Origin: Pyrenula massariospora
Taxonomy: Eukaryota > Ascomycota > Eurotiomycetes > Pyrenulales > Pyrenulaceae
Assembly (NCBI GenBank): GCA_021030905.1
Contig: JAGFMI010000019.1
Span: 434,001-498,000, forward strand
DNA: 64,000 nucleotides
Direction of reading: 5' to 3'
The notes beneath the pieces are model-generated. The model did not search any database and was not told where the DNA came from. It saw nothing but the letters and a program-made list of their open reading frames with translations. Shown here piece after piece: positions 22,748 to 33,525 of this stretch (positions are counted from its first letter, which is position 1; every line of letters begins with the position of its first letter). A program made the position numbers and the translations under genes.

Positions 22748-25700
22748 TTCGGATTGAAGGGAACTTGTCTCGTCTTTGAGAGCATGTAATGGGAACTCGG
22801 TGACGGCTGCGGTAATGGACAATTGTAATTAGACTGAAGATTGATTGCACAAGACGTTACTAATTGTCTTTATCAGTAGATACTCAGGGTGTTGAATTTA
22901 GGTACGCTGCCTCATCTAGGACCATGAGAACTTACCATGAGACTGGAAGCCTCTTATCTCTTCTCTAAGACAATTTTTTGACGGGAAGTGTGCAGTCCTA
23001 GACGAAAAAGAAGGAAGGAATAGAGAGGCAGGATGCAGCACCCCTTATTTGTCTAGCGGAGAGGTCGACCTTCAGCAGGCAGCCGTAGGACAAGAATTCG
23101 CTCAGCAGGGTAGCGACTTATCTTGCCCTTCGCAGGCACTGATTATGTCGCGATTGACCCTTGTTCTTCATGCGGGGGCTTTGGCAAGACTTTCCACTCC
23201 TTGACGTACGGAAGAGGGAGAGCGATTGATATGATACGCAAGGGATATCGGAGAGATGCGTGAGGAATGTTGGGTTGCCTGGCCGAGCGAGTATCCGGCG
23301 ATTGTGAGGGGGCAGGGAGATAAAGGTAGTCGGATGCACCGCGCACAGCGTTCGAAGCGAGATCTGATCAAGGTAGATGTGGTACAGACGGAGGTACACG
23401 ACGCCAGAGGAAAGGGGAAATTCGCTTTGGTGACTGTTCAGGTCAGGCTGTAGATACAGAATAGAGCGACAAGGGCGAGAGAGTGAGGGAATTAAAAAAA
23501 GTCTAATCGAAGAAGAGAATGCCACGGGCGAAATAATTGAACAAGACAGACAGAAAGGCAGATGAGGATGGGATGTATGCAGGTGGGTGCAGATGTAGAT
23601 GAAGATGTGTGGATTTTGTTTCTGTTCTCACACGACCGGACTCTCACACACTAAGGAGAGGTCGAGTTTTGGGTAGGCGACGGACCGTTGGGGCCCCAGC
23701 TTTGTGCAGGGCCGCCTGACAGCGCTGCTAATTGGGCCCCTGCGATACTGATTGCAGTCTAGCGGCGATGCGAACGCTGGCCGGGAGCCAGGGGCGCCAG
23801 TTAAAGCTACGAGGGCACGGGGGGAGCCAGCGCCCACAACGGGGGCCGGTTTCGACGTCCTCTAAATCTGGGGGGCATCTGAAAAGCAGTGCGCCGTCCA
23901 CCTCAGCGCCGTCACGGCGTCACTAAAAAAACAGGACAGGCGACGACTCTCGGGCGCAGCACCCCAACATGACGACCGCACCATACGCTGGCCTCATTGC
24001 TTCATCAGCCCAAGGCTGGGGCGCGGAGAAATCGTACGCAAGGCTGCCACGCCCACCTCAGCTCCAGATCAGCGTTCGATCGACACAAGCCTGCCCTCCC
24101 GGCGCGGATCTTCGAACACTCTTCCTCAAACACCCGAACAGCAAACGCCCCATGGGAACCTCCTGGGTTGGCCTTTCCAGAGCATGCAGAAGTCGCTACA
24201 GGCACCATGTTCATCTTGATCACTTTCAAGACCATCGGGATCGAGACGTCGCAGGCACAACTCATGCGATCAGCCCCCGCCAGTGACGACGTTTCTCGGC
24301 TGTTACTAACCGGTCGCCGCCTCTTACAGTCTTACTCTGCGGAACCGCGACGCGGCGGTCGATCTTAGCCTCTGGTCCACCAACAAACTCTCACTGCCAG
24401 AAATAGAAGCTGTGTGATGTTTCATGCTCTGGCCGACAAAATAATAGCTACAAATGGACAATAACAACAATGCCCATGAATTAAAATGATCAGGCCCGGC
24501 GCCTAGCTCGATCCTCTGGGGACATTCTGACGAGAGATCTGCTTTCGTGACTTAGAGGGATCATACAGGAGACTACCTACCATGCCTGGGTCAAGGGCCT
24601 CTCCGGCTCGCTAGATGTTGTTTCCCTTGCTTGAAGCCGGGCGATCCGCGAGCTTGCCGCGGATAAGGTCAATTTCCTATCGGCTGCGGCTCTGCCTACC
24701 CTATTTAATGCCACCCACCTTGAGCGTCATCCCATCATCCAGGCACTGATCGCTTTGCTTTTCTTGAGTCGCCCCGTGAATGACGACTCGTTAGATTTAA
24801 GGCTTATGAGTAGATTATTTTCTCTAATTTCAAGTTGGATCGGCTGTGGCGCTGATTGTCATGCGGTCCTTGGGCATCGGTGTAACTTTGGCCCTATGTC
24901 TTACCATGCAGGCCGAATGTCAACCTGCAAATGTCTGACTTACACATGGCCCCCTCAAAAGACAACGCACGGCCATCGCTCGGAAGTCACTGATTATGGA
25001 TCGAGAGGCTTTAAAAACTAATGGCGTGATTGTCTGCGAGTAACTCGAAAATACAGTAATTTGTTGCGAGCCTCACTTGCCTTTTCGCCTGGCTTATGGG
25101 TGGACTTCCTTTCGCAGACCAGGGCGATCGAGACGTGTACTGGAATTTGAACATCTTTTCGAAGTCTGAGGAAGCACTTCCGTTAACAATGAGGTCAGAA
25201 CCAGGTTGAACACGATGAGGTCCATCTGGAAGGGTTTGCTCGCAACCCTGAGCTGACGATCCCTCCAAGCGCAACACGAACACTTGGGGAAGACGTCGAC
25301 CCCGGCCAGCTCAAAAGAGGAAGTCGACGCATTTTCAGCGAACCAAATATCTGAAACATTGTCGATCATGCTCAACCGAGTTGTGCAATCGGCATACTTA
25401 GGAACTTCTCGCAGAATGGACCTTGACACGTCTTATTCAGGGTGTGGGGGACAAGGGGCCACATATCACGTGATCTCAAGCTTAATGCGAAAAGACTGCG
25501 ACCAGCCATAGACGGTGGCTCAAGACAGGTATATACGAAGGAGCATCGATATCTGGAGTGACGGAAGGAATAATTTATGCTCTACAGAGCTTGCGGGTGT
25601 GCTTCATAGGTAGCTCTGGGTCGCAGGAACGTCTACTAATTCGCTCTCAGCCGTTGTGAAGCTATGACTCTGGGCTATAAATCTGTCCGAGCTCCCTACA

Positions 25701-27063
25701 AGATGAAACAAATGAGGTGATTGGTCATCGAAATTGGTCTAAAACAGCCGTACCATAACACGAGCATAAAATATAAATATTCTACCTTATCAATATCGAG
25801 CCAAGGCAACACTGCGGCGCGATCACCAAACCCCTACCTGTCGGTTTGGCCATTTAGGATCGAACCATCCGAAGGAGGGTAGGATGCCGTGGGACCAACA
25901 TAGGTCGCCTTGAGGCCATCGAAGAAAAGCCACCATCAATCGCGCATACGTTTCATAATTCTTGAACGGCAGTCTGACCTTTGCCGAGCGGTGGCGCTGG
26001 CGAAGGGACTCCAAATTTGCCTTCTCAGAACATTCGTGAGATCGCTCAATCTCTTGTACCGAAGAAATAGAAATCAAAGAGTAAGTATTTGATTGATGGT
26101 AGAAAACGGTATTTTCACGTGTGTAGTTGTTTTGATTGGCAGGTTGTGTAAGCGCCGAGCCGTCATCTTAAATGTCTTAGAACTCCCGTGTTCTGACTCT
26201 TGCTGACAGCTATACCAGGTGGACAGGAGCCCAACGAACACGTGAATGCTAGTCGGGCGGTCATGGCCGATGCTCGCGAGTCGGGTGAGTTTTACTGGCG
26301 CGTCGCTCAGGAGTCGGGAGGCTCAAAGGTGTTGGCGAAAATGGCTAACGCTCTCTGTGCGCGCGACGGGTAGGAACCTGGAGCTGATCACATGAAGCGC
26401 CCTGGTATTTTGAGGAGCTAGAAGACCTCTGGGAAAATCCGTCGAAGTGATTGGTGCAGAGCGGGGAACAGGAAATTGCAACTGGTGCCAAGAGCGCCTC
26501 CGGCCTCCACGCCGTTCCATCGCTTTAACCAGATCCAGCCAAACGTCAGGTACAGGAGCGCGAACACGAGAGGAACGAGGATAGCTTGGGGAGACTGAAC
26601 CTCGTTGCCTGCAATAGTCGCGGGCACCACTGCAACGCTGGCGACTTCCCAATCCACGCAGCCACCATCACCCTTTCCGTCCACCGCTCCTTCTTTCAAC
26701 GCTCTCTCGCCCTCACCTCCTTCCTTTTCTTCTTCCCTCCCTCTTTCCCGCTCTACAACATCTTCAACCCCCAAGTCGCTCCTTCCTCTCCTCCTCCCCT
26801 CCACCCAACGTCCCTCATTCACGCTCGCGGGTGTTTCGGCTCACTCTTTTGCTGAACACTCTGCATTCCACTCTTTCCGCTGCATCCGCTACCTGCTCCG
26901 GAGCACACACCAGTCGTTTGCACATAGCAATACAAATCAGTTCCGTTGAGAGAACATTGAATCGTCCCACCATCGCCGACGGTGACGATTGACATATTTA
27001 CCTTCCTTTAAAGCCCGATTCTGTCACCATCGGTCCGGCGAAGCCAGCACCCGATCTGTCGAA
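22748..27063. other. 4.3-kb region with no secure gene
   Basis: It contains the upstream regions of the Puf gene and of the membrane protein at 27064. Around 23600-24400 it is GC-rich with overlapping open frames on both strands and no motif. Minus-strand frames at 25011-25429 overlap in two phases that read as protein-like text but lack a clear start or splice sites. DNA at 26690-26830 is strongly CT-rich on the plus strand, as in many fungal core promoters. Confidence 0.45.
26690..26830 (+). promoter_or_regulatory. CT-rich tract upstream of the membrane protein gene
   Basis: A pyrimidine-rich stretch (clusters such as TTCCTTTTCTTCTTCCCTCC) lies 230-370 nt before the ATG at 27064. Such tracts are frequent just before start sites of filamentous-fungal genes. 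Confidence 0.35.
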
Positions 27064-27624
27064 ATGGATAGCCTTCTCAGACTTGTGACTCGCGACATCG
27101 ATACCGCTTCCAACGACTCGTCGTTGACCCCTTCTATGTTCAAATTACTTGTCGCCCTTCTCGTTCTTGTCCTTATTGGTCTTTTCTGCGTTGCCACCTT
27201 GCTTCTGATTCGCCGGAGGAAGAACGCACGCCGAGCGAGCCTTCTTCCAGTCCACGAGGAAAAAACTCCAAGACGGATCCCGAATCACCGACGCTTGACG
27301 ATCACGGCCACCCCATTCGATGCGCAAAAGGAATCAATATATGTGTATAATGAGAAGAAAAGCCTGGTAGAAAATTCCTCTAGCCCACCTCCAAGTCCTG
27401 TTCCCGAGATTCGGATCACGTTCCCAGATGAAGAGGATCAGGCAGGCCGTCGAAAGAGCGGGAAGTGTGTCGTCGTTCGCATTAGTGAATGCGGGAGTAT
27501 CGGCATGGAACCGTGCGCAGAAGAGAACCTTCCTCCATATTCCTCGACCTCTGAGAGATTCCAATCATTAGACCTTGATCGGATGGGAGGACTCAAGGAG
27601 AAGGACGACGACCGTTTCGCTTGA
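27064..27624 (+). CDS. Conserved fungal single-pass membrane protein, unknown role
   Basis: One exon of 186 residues; the ATG at 27064 is preferred over an upstream in-frame TTG because the sequence before it is leader-like. A short acidic N-terminus (MDSLLRLVTRDIDTASNDSS) is followed by one membrane segment at about residues 25-49 (LLVALLVLVLIGLFCVATLL) and a basic stop-transfer RRRKNARR. The long cytosolic tail has blocks I have seen in other Pezizomycotina hypothetical proteins: SSSPPPSPVPEIRITFPDEE, then RRKSGKCVVVRISE, then FQSLDLDRMGGLKEKDDDRF. The pattern suggests a tail that binds partners through short motifs. No enzyme domain is seen. It lies upstream of, and on the same strand as, the GPI13-like gene. 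Confidence 0.75.
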   Translation: MDSLLRLVTRDIDTASNDSSLTPSMFKLLVALLVLVLIGLFCVATLLLIRRRKNARRASLLPVHEEKTPRRIPNHRRLTITATPFDAQKESIYVYNEKKSLVENSSSPPPSPVPEIRITFPDEEDQAGRRKSGKCVVVRISECGSIGMEPCAEENLPPYSSTSERFQSLDLDRMGGLKEKDDDRFA

Positions 27625-28226
27625 CGACCATTTCCTCGACTTGGGTTCGAACATCTACTTCGCCAGTCACGTACGAATGCGAACATCTATCGTCTATAAT
27701 CAAAAGGGCTTGCGACACTTGACCTCAATAATTCACTTCTAACGACTATTGTTCCTTCATATACAGGGGTTGATGATATCTTAGCATTACACAACAAAGG
27801 CATGGAGCTTATGATTAGTGGCTGATCCCAGCTGCACTGTCATCCATTGCACTCACTAGTGTCTGGGAGTGGCTTGGATGATGGTACTTTGTCTGAGGTC
27901 GCCAAGCGGACCGTACTGTCCGCTGGCTTGTTACGATGCTGTAGTATTTAGGCTTGAATATAATGTTTTGTTGGCATCAAAATTTGTTTCTATCCTGTCG
28001 CAGATATGTACATACGTCAAGTAACTTCGGTGCGCCCATCATCGAGGTGGATCCACCTCGATCTGGCTCCGTAAAGTCCGTCGACCCATCAAACGCGTTC
28101 GGATGTTTCTGACGCCGCTGGAAAGTCGTAAATCGCTGAAGCACCCCCAGCGACGCTTTGGAAAAAAGTCTTCATGTGCTGTAATCGCTGTGGTCGTGCG
28201 CACCATCCTGCTCCAGTCTGCCTCCC
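27625..28226. other. Intergenic region upstream of GPI13-like gene
   Basis: It contains the 3' flank of the membrane protein gene and the 5' flank of the GPI13-like gene. No gene or repeat is seen. Confidence 0.5.
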
Positions 28227-31200
28227 ATGACTGATGGCGACGACACCTATCCCAGCACCGCAAATGTCGACTCCACATCCGCGGGAACAAAGTCGGTACA
28301 GGAGAATGCTCACGCGCCCAAAACGAAGGAAGAACATTGGAGCATTCAAAGAGCCTTTCTTTTCAAGATCAGCCATGCTCTCCAAATACTCTTCTTCATC
28401 TGGCTCCTGTGAGTTCTCTTGTACAGCGATTCGGACGTGGGAGGACTACTTAATAACCTGGCATCTAGATCCATTCACATAATCGGGATCTACATCTTCA
28501 CCAAAGGCTTCCTCCTCACAAGACTGGTGCTTGACTCAAAGTCAGAATGCGCAGGAGCTCCCATCGATATCCACGAACAAAGCTCAGGAAACCCGACGCA
28601 AGGTTGTTGGTATCCGAAAACATTCAATAAGGCGGTCATAATTATCATTGACGCTCTTCGCTACGATTTTGCTATACCCGACTATGCCGAAGACAGCAAA
28701 GATGAACCCTTCTTTAGAAACTCAATACCCGTTCTACACGAGACCGCGGTCGAAGCGCCGTCGAATTCCTTCCTCCTCCCTTTTATTGCGGACCCACCCA
28801 CGACAACGCTACAGCGTTTGAAAGGCTTAACAACAGGAACCTTGCCAACCTTTCATGACGCTGGCTCAAACTTTGCTGGCATGACTATAGAGGAAGACAA
28901 TCTCATTTCTCAATTGCGTGGGGCTGGAAAGAATGTGGTACACCTTGGTGATGATACTTGGCATGCCCTGTTTCCCGACCAGTTTGACCCTAGATTGACC
29001 CATGCCTACGATTCGTTCAATGTTTGGGACCTCCACACTGTCGACAATGGCGTGATAGAGCATATTTTTCCATTACTGCAGCCGTCAAATTCTTCACAGT
29101 GGGATGTTATAATCGGCCATTTCCTAGGTGTCGATCACGCGGGTCATCGTTATGGCCCAAACCATCCTGCAATGAGGGAAAAATTGTTCCAGATGGACGG
29201 AATGGTCCGTCACTTGAAGACCTCAATCGACGACGACACCTTGCTAGTCGTTATGGGAGATCACGGCATGGACTCTAAAGGCGATCATGGCGGGGAGTCG
29301 GATGACGAGGTAGAGGCAGCTCTCTGGATGTACTCGAAGAAGACAACCTTTGGGAGAACGAAGGCAGACTTTCGAAACCCACCAGCGAGCGCCAAAGATC
29401 GTCCGGTCAGTCAGATCGATCTAGTTCCTACGCTTTCCCTGCTTTTAGGTCTACCTATCCCTTTCAATAATCTCGGTTCTCCAATCGAAGAGGCTTTTGC
29501 AGGAAGGGCTGGAAACGACTGGAAGGCATTAGCCAATGTCAATAGACTTACAGCCGCTCAAATCAAACGCTATCAACAGGAGTACGCGCTAGCAAAAGGC
29601 GAAGAAGCCGTCTCGAATGCTTCAGAATTATGGTCTGAAGCGAATCACAAATGGGCAAGTCTACCCAAACCATCCTCTCCATCGTCTTCTAAATACGAAG
29701 CTGCCTACAACGCTCTGAGGACCTATGAAACCGAGACCTTGAGGGTGTGTCGAAGTCTTTGGGCGAGCTTCAACAAAGTCGACATGATCCACGGCATAGA
29801 GATTCTCGGAATTGGCGTTGTATTTCTTGCATTGTACTGCAGGGGTCTCAAAGAAGACGTTAGTCTTCTTGCGCCGGCGTTCCTCCGGAGAATCTTTGTT
29901 GGTACAGCAGTTGGCGTTCCAGTCAGTCTTTTACAAAGTCTATTCATTCCTGACGCGTCGTCGCTATCTCTGTATGGAGCAGCCATAGGTGGAAGCGTCG
30001 CCGCTCTGTCTACACTACACAAATATCGTCGCAGCCTGACTTTGCCACTGCCGACCTCTCCCTGGGGAGCACAAGCCTTTCTTTTTACCATCTTACAATG
30101 CGTTGGGTTTGCTGCAAACTCTTGGACGATCTGGGAAGATGAGATTCTACTCTTCTTCTTAGCAACGTTTGGCGCCTACGCCATCTTCTATTCACTCCGT
30201 CAATCTTCGAGCAACGATCGGATGATTGCTACATACCACTCCATTGTCTTTCTAGTCCTGATACGCATCGCATCGTTTTCCCGCTTATGTCGAGATGAAC
30301 AAATGCCCTATTGTCGGTCGACATACTACGCTTCCTCTACGTCCTCTACCTCCGCTCCTTGGCAGTTGCTTCTTCCCTACTTCACCGCCATCTTCCTCCC
30401 TACCGTCATTAAGACCTTTTACTCTGCCACCAAATCGTACGAAGCATCAGCTGTTCTCTGGTTCAGCGTGGCATTCCGCGCCTGCCTCTTTCTCATCGCT
30501 GTCTTCTGGACCCTCGACGCGGCCGACGACGGCAACTGGTTCCCATCGTCCGGCTCTACCCTCAAACCCATCCGCACCGTCATCGCCCAATTCGTCCTCG
30601 CCATCTCCCTTGGTGTCGGCCTTGCAACCTTCTACTTCTCCAAACCCTGCATCAAAATCAACGTCCATGACCCGGCGCCGACCACCAACCCTGATACCGT
30701 CCCCTCAAACCCCCCGCCGACCCCCCAAGCAACCCCACGAGTAACAATAAACGGCCACGCCAACCCCTACGGCACCCACTACGCCCTCCTCCTAACCACC
30801 CTCTTCCTCCCCCTCCTCCTCCTCCAAACCCCCATGGGCAACCTCACCCTAACCCTCACCCTCTACTCCATCTTCACCCTCCTCGAACTCCTCCACCACC
30901 TGCACATCCCCCCGACCTCCCCGCTCGGCCCCACCCTCGTCGCCCTCCTCGCCTCCTTCGCCTTCTTCAAAACCGGCCACCAAGCCACCCTCTCCAGCAT
31001 CCAGTGGTCCTCTGCCTTCATCCCTTTACAGTCAGTTATCTACCCCCTCTCCCCGCTGTTTGTCATCAGCAACACCTTTGCCGCACACATCCTCACCGCC
31101 CTCGCGGTCCCGCTCGTGGTGCTCTGGCGCCGCCCCATCCACCCCGGCCACAAATCGCGCGGCGTCCTGGCGGATGTGTGCCGCGCGTATGCGACGTATG

Positions 31201-31403
31201 TGCTGGTGTTTGCGGCGGTGGGGCTGGCGACGACGGTGTGGGCGTGGTGGCTGAGGAGGCATTTGATGGTTTATCGGGTTTTTGGGCCGCGGTTTATGCT
31301 AGGGGCGGGGGTGTTGGGGGTAGTGGAGATTGTCGGGATTGTGGGGGGGTTGGGGGGTTTGGCGGTTAGTATGGGGGTTGTTGGGGGGGTTTTTGGGTGG
31401 TAG
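28227..31403 (+). CDS. GPI13: GPI ethanolamine phosphate transferase 3 (Gpi13/PIG-O)
   Basis: Exons are 28227-28408 and 28469-31403 (GTGAGT donor, TAG acceptor), 1038 residues. The enzyme adds ethanolamine phosphate to the third mannose of the GPI precursor in the ER membrane. An N-terminal signal anchor (LFKISHALQILFFIWLL...) leads to a lumenal alkaline-phosphatase-like domain with IIIDALRYDF (metal site), GVDHAGHRYGP and VVMGDHGMDSKGDHGG. Around ten or more membrane segments follow from about residue 450, as in yeast Gpi13. Length fits the family. The last 85 or so codons switch sharply from C-ending to G-ending codons, and the stop lies at the end of a run of G-tracts. Confidence 0.95.
31343..31400 (+). 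other. G-tract cluster (possible G-quadruplex) at the GPI13 stop
   Basis: The coding strand holds successive runs of 7, 6, 5, 7 and 3 G with short T-rich spacers, ending at the stop codon. Such spacing allows G-quadruplex folding in DNA or mRNA. The protein here is Gly/Val-rich, but the G in third positions is a codon choice. Confidence 0.5.
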
Positions 31404-31762
31404 GTTGATGGGTGGACTGAGACGTGTGTGGGATGGAGAGATGGGGTGGATTGGAGAGAGACAGGGGTGGAGGTTGGGGAGGAGGGATTTGGGTGGGGGT
31501 GAGTGAGAGCGGACTGGATCATAGGGTAGGATGGGATGGGATAGGGAGCTGGGCACGGTAAATCCCAATGTTCTTGATACTGTGTATATAAAAGTCGTCC
31601 GATAGTTAACTTGTCTAAAAAAACCCGCACTGTTATGTAACACGACCGTTCCAAAATTAATCAATCAGCATCTCATGCCCTCGTCATTTCTATCCACATC
31701 AACGCAAGCATCAACCACAATCACAGTCCTCTATCGATCCCTCCTCAACACCACGAATGACC
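31404..31762. other. Convergent intergenic region
   Basis: It holds the 3' ends of the GPI13-like gene (+) and the unknown gene at 31763 (-). The first 150 nt are G-rich on the plus strand. No gene is seen. Confidence 0.5.
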
Positions 31763-32933
31763 TCAACATTCAACGCCCCGGGCCTGGATCTCCTCCCAAA
31801 GCATCGCCGACCAATCCCCCCCGTTCCCACCGCTTTCTCCAGTCCGGTTATGGGGTTGTGTGAGCGCGGCCTCCTCCCACGCCGCGAGCTCGAGCGCGCT
31901 CATCGGCGTCTCTGCGTCGAGGCGTAGGGGGAGCGATTGGTCGTTGTTTCGCCGGCCGGCTCGGTCATCGCGATTGTGCTCTGGCTCGTGTGGATAAGGA
32001 CCTGTGTAGGAGTCGTTGCGGTGTGGAGAGGCTGGGAAGTTGGGGGAGCGTGGGGAGTACGCTGAATCATCATCACCGTAGGCGGAGACAGCGGAGGGGG
32101 GTGAGTAGGCTTCGGAAGGGGAGGAGGAGGAGGAGGAGGGGAGAGGGGGGGAGTACTCGCCCTCTTCGCGCTCCTCTGCGTCGAGATTTGCTGGCGGGGA
32201 TTTCGATGGGGGTTTGATTGAGGGTGCTGGGGATGGGGATGGGATGCGCGATGGCAAGGGGGCGGGGCTGTAAGTTACTTCGCGGAGAAAGTTGTGGTAG
32301 TCGTATGGGTCAGGAGGGGGAGATGAGGAGGGGGTGCTGTGGGTGCTGTTGATGGGTTTGGTTGAGGAAGGCGGGTGGTTCTGAGGAGCTGTGGTGTCTG
32401 TGGCGGAGGGGAGGAAGTTGTGGTAGTCGTACGCGTCGGTTTTTGGGGAGGTGGTCGTGGAAGATCTGCCGTTGTCGACGACGAGAGTTTCGGATAGTGA
32501 GGGAGAGATGGAGCGGCGAGACTGGGTGTGACAGATTGTCAGAGGGGGCTTTGTGCAGATTGTGAGCATGGAAACAAACCTGGTGCACTCGCTCTTCGTT
32601 CTCAGGTCGTTGAGCGAGGATACTGCTTTCTTCTTGGCCCTCCTTGGTATCCGTAGCATCAAGCTTCTCACCTCGACCAAGTTCATCGTCATTGGTGTTA
32701 TTGTGGGTCAAAGCCACAGCAATGGCATGAATGGGTCCCAGAAACACCTTATCGCCTGTCACGGGGCTGGAGAACGGGCCTACGAAGATGCCGTACTTGG
32801 TACGCAGTGCTCGAGGCGGATCACTTGAGCGGTCATGGATTTTGGAGAGCAGATAATGGATAGTTTGAGTACGGCGAGTCGACAGAAGAGAATGCGTAAT
32901 CTGTACAGCTTTGAAGGTAAGATCAGATGCCAT
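31763..32933 (-). CDS. Unknown protein with YDYHNFL motifs
   Basis: Exons on the minus strand are 32933-32580 and 32521-31763, joined in phase 0 over a 58-nt intron with a GTTTGT donor and a CAG acceptor; 370 residues. The first about 80 residues (DLTFKAVQITHSLLSTRRTQ, then YGIFVGPFSSPVTGDKVFLG) look folded. The middle is Pro/Ser-rich and disordered, with a repeated motif AYDYHNFL and PYDYHNFL about 40 residues apart. The C-terminus has a short conserved-looking box: MSALELAAWEEAAL and WSAMLWEEIQARGVEC. No known domain is recognised. The paired YDYHNFL motifs may be binding sites; this is inference. Confidence 0.65.
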
Positions 32934-33525
32934 CTTGAGAGAGTTTCTTTTCTAATTAAAAAATTCATTCCGAGATGGGGACGTAAAGAAGAGAAAAGAA
33001 TGTGGACACTCAAAGACTCTGCAGGAAAGCGGTCGAGGAGCATTGAAGGAGAATGGCAAGTGAGACTTGAAGGTTCATCGTCCTGGTAAGCTCCAAGAGA
33101 TTGATTGTGACAACGGAATCTCCACTAAGATCAAGAGCATTCAATACAACCGAAGATTTGTATGGGAGAGCTTGGGACTCCTGGACAGGCGGTGAGAAGG
33201 ACACAAATTCACATTCCCTGAACCAGTTTTCAAAGACCTTGAAGGACTTTACCACTAGTTTCAAAGTATTCCTCTTGATTGTCCGAAGCACAATTCTGGA
33301 TTATGCCCTGAATATTTCTACTACAGAGACGGCGAGAGACCGACAGAGACGCAGTAAGAATGTGATGTAAGCCATGATTTCTCGAGGTCTGCTTTTCAAA
33401 GACTCGTTCAAAGTGTAAGCGAGATCCTTGACTGTAGTGGGAATCTTGTCGAGAGTTAAAGAGAGCTCTCTTTGTCAACAAGAAAAGTATTTAATGTGGC
33501 ACATTAAGCATTTTTCTTAACCATT
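32934..33525. other. Intergenic region
   Basis: Lies between the start of the YDYHNFL gene and the stop of the F-box-like gene, both on the minus strand. Only short overlapping frames are seen. Confidence 0.45.

Noticed and set aside
23969-24368. Two overlapping plus-strand frames in GC-rich DNA
   Set aside because: No motif, no splice sites and composition-driven openness on both strands; not called as genes.
26418-26949. Overlapping frames on both strands before the membrane protein gene
   Set aside because: They are due to the CT-rich promoter-like tract; Ser/Pro or Glu/Arg runs with no conserved look.
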